This document shows, piece after piece, positions 11,831 through 22,685 of a stretch of DNA of 64,000 nt. Position 1 is the stretch's first letter. Every line of letters starts with the position of its first letter. The stretch spans positions 17,172,001-17,236,000 of the forward strand of contig OX485806.1 in NCBI GenBank assembly GCA_950295325.1. Reading direction: 5' to 3'. The position numbers were made by a program, and so were the translations under genes. This stretch comes from Polytrichum commune. Lineage: Eukaryota > Streptophyta > Polytrichopsida > Polytrichales > Polytrichaceae. The notes under the pieces were generated by a model. It had not been told where the DNA came from and ran no database searches. It saw only the letters and a program-made list of their open reading frames with translations.

Positions 11831-14060
11831 TTTCATGGACATTTCATAATAAACATGTGATTAGTATGAGATGATTAGCAAATCCAAATTGAAGTTGTAG
11901 TCACTTGTCAGATATTTTATGGAGCTCATAGTGATACATTATTCATCATCAAAGTAGAAACCCTAAACCGGCGGAGATAGAGTCAAGTGTGGAGGGGCCA
12001 TCATGTTTTGAAATAAAATTATTATAGTCCCATTATTGAAAAGTTGAAATTGTCCCTTTGATTGAGAGGGACAATTATGAGATGAAACAAATTCTCATAT
12101 TTGATGCATCTCACTTTGGTTTGTCCCATGATGATTCCCCTCTATCATGGGACATACAAACTTCCCATCTATAACATTGTAACCCATGGGATTTAAGGGG
12201 TATGACCCATGTTCTTCCCATGGGACACGGTTGGAAGTTGCATGTGAATTCACATTGATGAATCTTATTACAAATTTAGAAGTTAAAATATAATGTATGA
12301 GAGTGAAACATAATATATTTAAACTAGCATCTAATGTTATTTTATTATACTTATAACTTTGCATGATCTATTGTTTTAACTACCAACCATGAATTTGTAT
12401 CCAATGAATAAATATTTGTGAAAATCAAATGGATTTAGGTTTTAACATTCAAATACCAAGCAAAACCCAAATCAAGGCACATCAACATCATGCACCAAAA
12501 GTGGGTATATATTGGGAAAGGTTTTCCATATTTAGTGGATTTTTTTGGTGGTTATAGACTATTGCTTAAGATGTATAGGAAGTTTTTTTTGTTCGTTGGA
12601 TTTGCTAACTACCCACATTTTGGATAATATGGCAACTGTCATAAAGCATGTTGTATAACAACATTAAACTTGTAAAAATTCAGTGTAGAATTGGATGACA
12701 ATTAATTCATGAATAAATTCAAGATTTGTATTTTGATATGGTCAAAAAGGTGGCAAAACATGCACACGTAATTAACTTGGATGGGCCTAGAGCAAATCAG
12801 TTTAATGAAGAAAATGCAACAAACACGAAACAAAACACTTGAATGTTTGTCTTTAATCCAACTAACTAAAAAACAATCGAAAAGGAGGAGAATAATTAAC
12901 TAAACATTATTAACATCTTCAAAATACAAAATGAACTTATTAGTAGTGCAAGCATCAACTCTAGAGACCTCATTGTTTATAATTGTCATGTGTAATAATA
13001 GAACAACCCTAAACTAAATAATAATAATTGAAAGAGATTGGCATCAAATTATAATTGATTGATGTTAAGTTATTGGCCTCAAAATACACTTGGTTAATGT
13101 GAAGTTATTGAAAGAAAACACTAAAAACAAAAATAATGGAAAGCACATTACAAAGACATTTTTAGATAGAACGTACACATTATATTAGATAGTAGATATT
13201 GTGTGTTAGTACAACATTAAACATATAATTACATACAACTTTTTTAAAGAATCATCCAACATATCAAAGCAACACATGTGTATTAATAACACAAGGGGGG
13301 GTGGACCTACACTTAATTTATGTATACATGTGCGAGAACCCTTTATTTAATGGGGGGGGGGGGTAATTTACCTTCCTTTGTTGAATATTTTCCACCCTAT
13401 AAGTAGCTAAATTTCTACTGGATGGTATTTTATATAAATTTCAAAGTCATATAATTTTAATCACCATGTCTTATTTATAAGTTGTAGAAATTTCGTGTGA
13501 ACAATATGCACGTACATTACGCATAAATACACTATGCATACATTAACCTTGCACATGTATTACTATGCACATTACACACATTCAACCATCGTACTATGAA
13601 CTTTAGCATATTGCATATGGTTCTTGAACCCCCCATGACCCTAAATGAACCAACCAACCCTTTCATGCCGGATGAGAGTATTTTTCACCCAAAGGCAACC
13701 GTTTCAACATATCCATCCACATGTCTACATACATTTTGCTTATTTCTCATCCAATGTTATTAATGATATATGGTTTATGTTGAACTTATAAATAAAAAAT
13801 CTAAACTTAATCCTATTTATGCTACTTTACATCTAAATATTAAAAAAAACACCACAACTTAAACCGCATTGTACATAATATATAATTCCCAAATTCACAT
13901 TTAAAGGACACTATTGTATATCTAATAAAAACGTAAACATTATGTTCTTGATTAAAATCCACCCTACATTTTCTCGCATGTGGTTTTCTACGTTTTCGTT
14001 GTTGCCTCCCCCCCCCCCCCCCTCCACCCAATCAATAACAAAAAAAAGGTGTGGTGGTTG
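11831..14060. other. AT-rich anonymous sequence
   Basis: No convincing coding region. It includes G and C homopolymers at 13352-13363 and 14008-14022. The region around 12030-12240 repeats the phrase CATGGGA several times. Confidence 0.5.
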
Positions 14061-14365
14061 TTAAGTGGTAGAGGCAAGTTTTTACACCAAGTAGTCTAGA
14101 CATGAAAACATATGACTGTTAATATGCTAAAGGTTTTGACTATTCATCACCCCTATAATTAGGAGATGAATTTTCCACACTTTCCCTTAAGCGATTGATG
14201 ATTAAATGGACGGTCTTCATTATATGGTATGTCTTTATGTGTGACACTACTCCTACAAGGGTCCTATAGCAACTTTATGTTTGACATGTTTCACTTGGGG
14301 AAGCCTTGTAATTGAAATGAAATGTCCACAAGCGTTATCTTCATACTAGTAAATACGAGGTGAAC

Positions 14366-15010
14366 TTATCCATATTCAATCTTTTCGCAAACCAAGTGAT
14401 GTTGAAACTCAATATGCTTTGTTTGAGCATGAAATTGTGGATTTTGGCTAGGGCTACTTTGATTAGCATAAAACACGTGTGTGCTTGCATTGATAATAAG
14501 TCCAAAGTTTATGAACAACTTTTGCAACCACGCTACTTCTTTAGTAGCTTGCATTAATGCCACATACACAACTTCCATGGTTGAAACACTATGGTGGGTT
14601 GGCATTTACTACTCACCCAGCTAATGTAACCAAATAACATGTAGTAGATTATTAAAAAGTTGGATTACATGCCAAGTCAGTGTCACACCAATCAACAATA
14701 TTAAGGTTGGCCAATATTATATTTTGTAATCTCCCTTGATATTGCAGGTCATAGGTTTCTATTTCCTTTAAGGTACAGTAGTGTAAAATTATTTTAACAT
14801 AAATCCAATGAAGAAGTTTTGGGTTGGACATAAATTAGGCCACAATGCCAACATGGTAGGCTAAATCCAATCGAGAACCATGCAATAAATCAAACTTCCA
14901 ACATATTGACAATAAGGAACATTTCTTATTTCTTCCTTGTCATTGTCAATTACATGCCCCATTGCTTCACTAAGTTCACTTCTCAATTGAACTAGCGATA
15001 GAGACGAGCT
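14366..15010 (-). pseudogene. copia pol remnant (RT C-terminus and RNase H)
   Basis: From high to low coordinate, three frames together give EEIRNVPYCQYVGSLIY, DWCDTDLACNPTF, and STMEVVYVALMQA..NPQFHAQTKHIEFQHH. These are the end of reverse transcriptase and the RNase H domain of Ty1/copia polyproteins, in the family's order. Two adjacent stops follow the ACNPTF segment, and frameshifts separate the blocks. The longest single frame is 79 codons (14605-14366). Confidence 0.8.
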
Positions 15011-15785
15011 TATAACTTTTTATGGTAAAACACTTTCGATCATCCATTATATATTTTAGTTTGGGCATCTAAATAATAGGGGTTGGTTTGTGTTGTGTTA
15101 TTCGATTCCCAATACAATATTGAAGGGGTCCCTTGTAGTTCATATGTTGTTCAATGGTGAGGTCCCTTTGAAATTCAATCACAAGGCATATTATGATTGT
15201 ATGTAACAAGGAAAGAGAATCACTTGTGACAATAGAATCATATGTTTATATAAACCTAAGATGGCCTCTAGATCCATTAGCATGTTTAATATCGAATATG
15301 CTTATTTGTAATTTGAAAACCAAAATTTGGATTTCTTCCGATCTTGGGTTTGACATGGCCTTGAGAATAGAATGTGGCATTTGGTTTTTTGAAATACGAT
15401 GTCCATGATTCATTATCTTCTCATGTCTTAGTTTGCCTATCAGGGTCGAAAATGTCAAAGTGAGATCACTACAAGGAAATGGGTGTATAATTGACAAAAA
15501 TGTGACACTAAAATGTCCGAAGTGACAAAATCAGCTCAAAGCTATGAGTTTTTGTCAATTCGGACATTATTCAAAATTTGTGTCAATTTTCTGTCATCAG
15601 ATTTATATATTTCACGTTTAACTTATTCCCTTCACCTGAGCATGTGTCTCATATTTATTAACAACAAAAGGTGTTACAAAAGGTGTTACAAAAGGTTTTT
15701 AAGTATTGTAATTACTAGTATAAGTAATTAATATAATTAATGTATTTACTATAATTAATGTAATAACTAATTTAATTAATTAATG

Positions 15786-16036
15786 TAAATACTGAAATTA
15801 CAAATTTAAGTAAATACTGAAATTACCAATTTAAGTAAATACTGAAATTTTATAATTTAAGTAAATACTGAAATATGCTAATTTAAGTAAATATTGAAAT
15901 TTTCTAATTTAGGTAAATACTGAAATTTGCTAATTTAAGTAAATATTGAAATTTGCTAATTTAGGTAAATACTGAAATTTTCTAATTTAGGTAAATACTG
16001 AAATTTGCTATTTTCAGTAAAATACTGAAATTATTG
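15786..16036 (+). repeat. AT-rich minisatellite, ~10 units of 25-26 bp
   Basis: Units of the form TAAATACTGAAATTTGCTAA plus TTTAAG/TTTAGG repeat in direct orientation about ten times with small substitutions. The edges grade into AT-rich sequence with TTAATTAATGTA motifs. It is confined to the CACTA element. Confidence 0.9.
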
Positions 16037-16261
16037 TAATTAATGTAGTTAAAATAATTACAATAATTACTGTAATAATGTTTAGGAGTATTTTTGTAAA
16101 TTGTTTTTAATACAAATACAATACGTACTAATTAAAAACAGTAAATACATTAATTCTATGCTTGTTTTTACTTTCACTAATTAAAAAAAATATATGCATA
16201 AGTTTATAAGTCTTATGGCTTCTTCATACAAAACTCTTACATACTTGGCCTATATCATGTA

Positions 16262-16450
16262 ATAAGCGGTGGCTTAGTGGCTAAGGCCTTCACACTATAG
16301 CCAAGAGGTTCAAGGTTCAATCCCCTTGACCCCTCACCCTTGGCTTCGCCTAGGGTAGGTAGGTGGCTTTGTCCATTCACCTAGGTTAGGTGAGGTGGCC
16401 CTTCGCCCTTAGACCTATGTGAGTAGGCCACGAATTGAGGGTGAATTACT
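16262..16450 (+). mobile_element. tRNA-derived SINE-like insertion
   Basis: The head GCGGTGGCTTAGTGGCTAAG resembles a pol-III A box and AGAGGTTCAAGGTTCAATCC a B box at tRNA-like spacing. The body has internal CCTAGG/TTAGGTGAGG repeats and ends at an AT-rich tail (GGATTTTTTTAC). It is nested in the CACTA element. Related sequences occur at 11310-11450 and 61625-61790. Confidence 0.55.
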
Positions 16451-16719
16451 AATTTAGGATTTTTTTACTAGTATAACTTGGACATTAAACCACATCACCA
16501 TGGGTAAATGACGAGGTAAAGAGAATCCAACATGGCAAGGGGGCCGGAGTAAATGGAATCCTACGTGTATAATTGTCCCAGATGACAAAGAAATTGACAG
16601 AACTCTGTTAATTGTATGACCGAATCAAGGTGCCCTATATGACACCCAAATTAACAGAATTTCGTCACATTTTTGTTAAATAGGTCATATAAACTCTTGT
16701 AGTGGATGTTTTCAATCAT

Positions 16720-17038
16720 AGTCATACATGCCATGTAAGATGGCGGCAATGCCCTAATAAACTGCATTAAAATATCATCATCCGAAATGATCATGCTTAC
16801 ATTAAACAATTTGATTCAAGAAAACTTGGAATCGCTCGATAAATGAGTGAACGATCTTATTCTCTTGGACAATCATGCTTGTAAATTTCTTGTTTACCAT
16901 TAATTTTGTAGTCCAGTTTTCTTGTTTGTGAATAGACTTGGAGGCATCCCACTTTTGTTTTGTGTTGGTTAACTTTTGTACCATTGATATTTGGTTATCA
17001 TACCAAGTTAAAGGATATATCAAACATGGTTCTTCCAT
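16720..17038 (-). pseudogene. copia gag remnant
   Basis: A 78-codon frame (17038-16802) ends IERFQVFLNQIV. After a frameshift the next segment reads MIISDDDILMQFIRALPPSY. This is the pattern of the copia gag (UBN2-type) domain, in which a conserved LPPSY follows a helical region. It lies directly beside the right end of the CACTA element, which evidently split the retrotransposon after gag. Confidence 0.7.
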
Positions 17039-17838
17039 TTCTCATTTGGCAAGCTTTTTGTAAATCGACGGGTCTAGGATCAATGCCCCTTTTACCAATC
17101 ACATACATAACTTTGTCATTTCTTATTGAATCCATTTGACTTTAGATTTCCACATACTATAGTGTACCCCTTTCAATCTTCAATTGAGTTGGGATTATTC
17201 AACAAGGTTGTGCTGGTGGAGACCATAGTATGTTTAGATTGTGGTATCAAACATTGGATATAGCAACAAGACTCGTGTCAATTTTTCCCACTACAAAAGC
17301 TCATTGTGTGAAAAAAACATCTATAAAATTCCGAGAGAATCAATGTTCAATAGTATCAACTTATCGTGCATGCGTTTGTCCAAGCGACTCAAGCACAACA
17401 CCAAGTGCGTTATGAACTCCATGAAGGATGGCGACCATATGTGGAAATGAGAATTTCGGTAAGTTGAACAAATTTTTGAAGGATACTTGAATCATGGAAT
17501 GGAACGGGAGATTTTTTGATCTCCTCTTCCAAAATTGTGCACATGATGTTAAGGATCCAATGAGAGGTCCAGAAGAAAAAATCACTACATATTTCAATAC
17601 CATGTGAAAATCTAGGAAAGAACCAACAAGATATTGAGACAATATACATGTATTCATGACAAGAGCAAGTCATGGTGCTTGTTTCATTATTAAGTGGTAG
17701 AGACAAAATTTACACCCAAATAGTCTATACTTGAGAAGATATGACTATTGATTTGCTAAAGGATGTGATTGTCCTTCATCCTAATAATTAGGAGATTAAC
17801 TATCGGTATTATAAGTAGAATATAAGATGAAGCTACTA

Positions 17839-18812
17839 CATTCAAGACTCTATAAGTGTTACCCCTATAAGCGTTATGATTTCATATATGTTAAGAAAAA
17901 TTTACTCCCCTACAAAAACACAATTGGTAAGACTAGTGAGTGTTATCTGTTAAGTGTTATAACATGTTCTACTCCCTTCTTTGTTAATTGCACCTTTATA
18001 AGTATTAATTTTTGAGAAAATCAAGGTAATAATATATGAGAGCATACATTTTAAACATGTAATCACATTTATCCCATATTCTTTGCGAATAATTCAAAAT
18101 TGTTGGAGGCACACATGTGTTTCTTTCGATTTTAATTGAGAGGGAGATAGAGGAAGCTAGGTGCTTGGTAGAGGTTGATGAAGTTGCTACTCTACTTCAT
18201 CAACTAACGTTATTGTCATCTAATAATGAGGTGGGTGACGTGATGAATGCTCGTGAATACCTCAATTATGAGATGGAGTTTGATTTAAACAACCCCTATG
18301 AACCTACCGATGAGGGATTTTTGAATATGTATTCCTCATAACATCAAGAAATTGTTGTTGATGAGGTTATGGTCGATGTGGTAGAAGAAGTTGTAGGATT
18401 TAGTGTTGTTGAGCGTTCTCTAGAGACTTAAAAAAAAACTTTGAACAAAGACCAAACAATGCCCTATCACACATTAGGAGCATTCAATTACTCCAGAAGG
18501 AAGTTTCATCTCATCGTTTGGAAGCTTCTCGTCATACTACTGTAGACTCTTTCTTTCGGTTAGTTTAGTTGGAAGAATCTCGTCAAGTTACTACTACATA
18601 GATTATTTCTTTCAATTAGTTTAGTTGAATTATGTATTATCATTTTGACTTTTATTTTTATGAAACGTTATGTTCTTCATTTTCGGAATTAAGTGTTATT
18701 TCTATAAATGTTATTAATCATCGGTACGAATTCTATAAGTGTTACGTGTTATAATCTGTGTATGTTGTTTTTTTGCTACTCCCAACCTGTCACATTTATA
18801 GAGTCTCGACTG
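17839..18812 (+). mobile_element. pogo-like (Tc1/mariner superfamily) element
   Basis: The left terminus CATTCAAGACTCTATAAGTG and the right terminus ..ATAGAGTCTCGACTG are inverted copies. Both are flanked by TA (17837-17838 and 18813-18814), the expected TA target duplication. Terminal CAGTCRAGACTCTATAA-type ends are known from plant pogo elements. The interior holds the C-terminal part of a transposase (18117-18575). At 974 bp it lacks the DDE core, so it is a deleted copy. Confidence 0.75.
18117..18575 (+). pseudogene. pogo-type transposase C-terminal remnant
   Basis: A 74-codon frame (18117-18341) contains NAREYLNYEMEF and NPYEPTDEGFL. It continues in the same frame past one stop with DEVMVDVVEEVV. 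After a further break, a segment reads IRSIQLLQKEV..TTVDSFF. Acidic EYLN..PTDEE, a helix and a final TTxDSFF-like tail are what I expect at the C-terminus of plant pogo/Tigger transposases. The N-terminal CENP-B-like HTH and the catalytic DDE region are missing. Confidence 0.6.
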
Positions 18813-18814
18813 TA

Positions 18815-19370
18815 AGTACTTCCCAATTGTACTTCCACGAGTGTTTTGTGGTATTGTCTTTTGTGATGTGACCTCAATAAAGTACTAGGCTCTCACATAG
18901 ACAAAAAAAGAAAGAAAGTAAATTTGAACTCAAACTCACAACATTCTAAGTTTGGAGCCACTTGTGCACACAAGTTCATCCAATGATTAGTATCTCATAG
19001 ACTCATATGCACACATTCATTCGGGGGCAAAACTATTGGCCTAGAACGCCAAAGGCAACCAGAGCTTTACTCGAGGGCATAGCCAATAAATTGATGAAAT
19101 TAGGAACTACCAACAATAATTGAGCCGTGATCTTAACCTAAATTTTTTGAATGAATTCAACTTACTTATCGCGCATTCTAATTTTTACTTGATCTCATAA
19201 AAATAACTCTACTCATGAAGCGGGATGTCTTTAATCTATTATTCAAACGAGAGGCAAATAATTTGGCCATTTGATGGCCTCACAAGGTCAATGATTTGAA
19301 CTTTTGTGTTGGTCTATTGCCTCAAATCATCCACTCACTTAATATCTTGGTGGGAGCCCAAGATTCATGA
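18815..19370. other. Anonymous sequence
   Basis: No gene. The phrase GAACTCAAACTCACAACATTC near 18929 read on the minus strand resembles a degenerate B box, too weak to call a SINE. Confidence 0.4.
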
Positions 19371-19511
19371 CATTATTCATATCCATAACAATGTTATGTG
19401 GGATTGACATTATTCTACATAATATTCTTCATATATCGGTTTGGATGTGGGGAATATTCAGAGGAATGTTGTCAGTCCCACATAACATTGTCATGAATAT
19501 GAATATTAATG
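19371..19511. repeat. Foldback element, ~140 bp
   Basis: Arms 19375-19408 and 19471-19504 are inverted copies with 3 differences in 34 bp (core AACAATGTTATGTGGGA), separated by about 60 bp. It looks like a small MITE. A target duplication was not clear. Confidence 0.75.
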
Positions 19512-19619
19512 TTACGTTTTTAATTCTTCTTAAGAAAACATATATTATGGGTATTGTTGGAGTAATATATTGTGATAGTGACAATCTTTGTTGTTGCTTG
19601 CTCTACAGTTTGTAGCCTC

Positions 19620-20600
19620 CCCCAATCTATCTATCTATCTATACATACATAATTAAGAATCTATTCCCTTCTATCCAACAATCACCAACTTGAATGTACC
19701 TAATACCATGCGAGCTGGGATATAGACACAAGAAATAATAAAATAAAATAAAAGAATGACACAAAACCTTGATTCATTAAGTTTTGACATGCATTACCCG
19801 GGCCTTGTTACCACTCAAAAGACAATCTCCACAAGCACTTCCCGACTTGGGGAGGGGGAACAACATCTTAACAAAGAGACACTATATTCCATTCTATCCG
19901 AAACCCGTCAATAAACCTAAATAGTCCCGCAAAGATGGGATGATATTACTACTTGTTAGACATGCAAACTCGAACACCGAAGGCCCATGTTTTCTAGGAG
20001 ATATGGGAACCATGAGCGCAACACTTAAGTTATTCATTTCCCGTTGGAAAAAAGCAGCATCATTCCACGCCCGGTGACAAGTCAGTGAAGTTGGCAGCCT
20101 TCCTGGCCCGGAAAAGGCTGTAAATGTGAGCGACCGTGTTGTCATCTACACAGTCAGTCGGGAAAATAATTCGGCCTCCTCCTAAAAACTTGCCAAATAA
20201 TTTTCCTGGAATCTGGAGCTATGAGAGGTGAAGAGAAAGATCTGATCTTCGGCTGGGGGGCTAGGGCTATAAACCTGAGAGAGGGGGCTAAGGGGAAGCT
20301 TCATTAATCCTCCTTACAACTCCACTCATGGCAAGGAGGAGTTAGGGTTCCCCAAGTGGGGATCTAAGTTGTGCAAATGGTTTTGGGGCATCATTCAAAG
20401 CTAGCAATCAACAGGAAGTAGAAGCAAGTGCACTTTCATGATATGGTGGGGTCTTCGGAGGTGCTTTGTTGTTGACATGGTGAATGCAGGAAGCTGATTG
20501 GGAGGTTAGTACTTAGAACCAACATTTGAGCACTGGGTTATGGCGTTTTTGAAGATTTAAGGGAGATGTGTGTAGTCTGATGGCATGATGCTTCTCACGG
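19620..20600. other. Anonymous sequence upstream of the PMT gene
   Basis: A short (CTAT)n tract lies near 19628-19645. GC content rises from about 19790. No coding motif was recognised. CTATAAAC near 20266 followed by GA-rich sequence could be a core promoter, but nothing fixes the transcription start. Confidence 0.4.
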
Positions 20601-21345
20601 AAGCATCATCTAGAGAGACAGGGCATGGAGATCTTCTTATGTGAAATGGGGGTTGGAAATGTTGGTGAGCTGATTTGAATGGAGAGGGTTATGGTGTGTT
20701 CCCCCCCAGCCCCCCCCCCCCCCCCCGGACCATGCTTCTGATGTATGTGTGTAACAACACCGACAAGCTAACTTGATTAGCTCAAATGCTTAGGATGAAA
20801 TGAAATGTTCGGAGATGGTAGTGGTGGGGTCAACAGGTAGCTTGTGGGCAGGTCAGGAGAGCTGAGATTAACTCAGGTTATGGTGATAATAGTTGGATCT
20901 CTGCGTATACGGAAGCATCTAGAGACAGGGAGATCTTTCTCGTGTAATGGAGTAGGGAGCTTTGGAGTTGACTTCGTATGTGGAGAGCATTACAGTGTTT
21001 TCCTAGCCATGTGTCTGATGTGTGTACATCCAACGACCAGCTCAACTGGTTAGGATGTGTGGTCTACTCGACAGACTAAAATGAAATGTTCGGAGAGGGT
21101 AGTGGTGGTGTCAAATGCAGGTAACTTGTGTTGGGAGGTTAGGAGAGCCAAGGTTATCTTAGGTTAGGGTGGTTATGGAGATAACAGTCCGGTCTCTGTG
21201 TCTCACTGGAGCATCTAGAGACAGGAAGATCTTTCTCTTGTAATGGGATGGGGGATCTTTTAAGTTGATTTTGTATGTGGAGAGCATTGGAATACAGAGT
21301 CTGATGTGTGTACATCCACCGACCAACTTATTTGAACTAGCTTCA
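20601..21345 (+). repeat. Three tandem ~300-bp units upstream of the PMT gene
   Basis: The landmark CATCTAGAGACAGG(G/A)AGATC occurs near 20604, 20913 and 21212, followed each time by a TGTGGAGAGCATT-like phrase, TCTGATGTGTGTACATCCA and AATGAAATGTTCGGAGA-type phrases. The last unit is shorter. A C17 homopolymer at 20710-20726 interrupts the first unit. The array ends about 1.3 kb before the PMT start codon, so it lies in the promoter or 5' untranslated region. Confidence 0.8.
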
Positions 21346-22007
21346 GGACTGAAAATCCTTCTCAGTTGAAGTTTGCCATTAGTTAGAATAACTTGTGATG
21401 GCAAGCATGTTTTTGGCGCCCACTGGAAATATGTTTACCTCTTTGACAGAGGTTTATATGATGACAGGAGGAGTTGAGGAGCTTGTGTTCAGAAACTTCA
21501 AATTCAGCTTGAGTCCTAACCTAGTGCACAGGGACTCTGGTTCAGGGATGGGGATGTGAGTGATAGTTTAGTTCTGGTTCTAGATGTGAAAGAGTGTCTC
21601 CTTTATTTCTTAGCTATGTACTGGCATTTTCTGCAACGTACCACAATGGTGATGATGGTATGTGATTTTGTTTCTCAATTCAGTAAAGTACTTAGACGAG
21701 TGTTTTTTAACATGAGCCGTGGTTTTCATGTGCAGCTTGCAGGTTCATCAGTGGCAGAGGTATGCCAGGAGGATTGTCGATCACTGTAGACTGGTATTAA
21801 GATCTGTCTACACTTGCAGAATTAGTAATCTTATTAGCTGCAATAAAATACTTGTCACTTACGGTCAATTCGGAGATTAAGAAAAACTGCCAATTATGTA
21901 TTTGATTCATTAGGGTTGACTTGTGGTAGCCGATATTTTGTTGATAATTCATCGATCTTCTTACTTACATCTGTAGGCCTTGCACCGATTGGCCTGTGAG
22001 AGAGGTG

Positions 22008-22020
22008 AAACCCTAAACCC
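22008..22020 (+). promoter_or_regulatory. Telo-box-like motif upstream of PMT
   Basis: AAACCCTAAACCC is one and a half plant telomere-type repeats. Single telo boxes are frequent in promoters and 5' regions of plant genes. It lies 666 bp upstream of the start codon. A regulatory role is inference only. Confidence 0.35.
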
Positions 22021-22649
22021 GAATTTGTGATTATTTTGTTCAATGTCACACTGTACTTCTGTACTGAGTTTTGGGGAAAATGTCTCCTGTCCTAAAATTG
22101 TCGGGGGTGTCGTGAGCTTCAGAATGTATCCTCACTGCAATTAATTTGAGTACGTGGAAGGTATCTTGTGTAGAAACATCTTTGGTGACAGCCAGATTGG
22201 TTCAATATAGTAAGGTTATCGACTAAAAAAGCTTGAGATGGCCTTGTACTACAGGAGCTGAATGCAAAGGGAGTCGAAGAGCATTCCATACGTCTAAAAA
22301 CTGTGATTAGAGCATCCACCTTGTGAGTGATTTCCTTACTCTTTTCTGAAGGTTGACTAGAGATAGACCTTATTTGCATTTCTGTGCACTGATGGTTGTA
22401 TTTAAGATTTGCTTAGTTCCTATCACACAAGTACTTGGTGCAATGTACTTGGAGATGGCAGCTGCTCTGTCAGCTGGAGAAGGATGTCAATTACAGGCCT
22501 TTGTATATGTTTCTGGATTGTTCACCTGAGTGGTAATTTGCCATCATGAAATAATAGGTATACATCTTATTGATTTGCAAAATATAAAATTCATGAAACC
22601 AATCTATTTTGCCAAATAATTAGGAAATAATAGTTCAAGAGTTTTATCT

Positions 22650-22685
22650 GGTTTTCATGTGTGCAGATAAAGTTTGTCAAATACA
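22650..22685 (+). other. Likely 5' UTR intron acceptor before the PMT start
   Basis: A pyrimidine-rich tract ending TTTTCATGTGTGCAG (AG at 22665-22666) directly precedes a 19-nt leader and the ATGATG start. This is a good 3' splice site, so the 5' UTR is probably split. The upstream exon cannot be placed with confidence. A similar TTTTCATGTGCAG lies near 21723-21735. Confidence 0.5.

Larger units (their letters stand above)
15467..16704. mobile_element. Non-autonomous CACTA (En/Spm-type) element, 1238 bp
   Basis: The left end is CACTACAAGGAAATGG and the right end CTCTTGTAGTG, the diagnostic CACTACAAG termini of plant CACTA transposons. A perfect 3-bp target duplication GAT lies at 15464-15466 and 16705-16707. 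Subterminal inverted motifs AATGTGAC / GTCACATTTTTG support the pairing. There is no transposase. The interior is filled by an AT-rich minisatellite (15786-16036) and a SINE-like insertion (16262-16450). It sits inside the copia remnant, so it is younger than that element. Confidence 0.88.
14061..17797 (-). mobile_element. Decayed Ty1/copia retrotransposon with nested insertion
   Basis: Read on the minus strand, the order is gag-like (17038-16720), an interruption by a CACTA element (16704-15467), reverse transcriptase C-terminal and RNase H segments (about 15010-14366). The outermost 108-bp segments (17690-17797 and 14061-14168) are about 75% similar direct repeats and may be LTR pieces. Gag shows the copia-type LPPSY motif (..IRALPPSY). 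Pol shows NVPYCQYVGSLIY, then DWCDTDLACNP and STMEVVYVALMQATKEVAWL, matching the copia C-terminal block before and in RNase H. Several stops and frameshifts make it non-functional. No integrase or protease block was recognised. Confidence 0.75.

Noticed and set aside
16265-16325. Possible tRNA gene
   Set aside because: Only A- and B-box-like motifs are present. The acceptor stem does not pair and similar sequences occur in other contexts, so it is SINE-like.
22674-22685. TTG upstream of the PMT ATG as start
   Set aside because: It directly follows a splice acceptor and a proper tandem ATG lies 12 nt downstream. Plant translation rarely starts at TTG.
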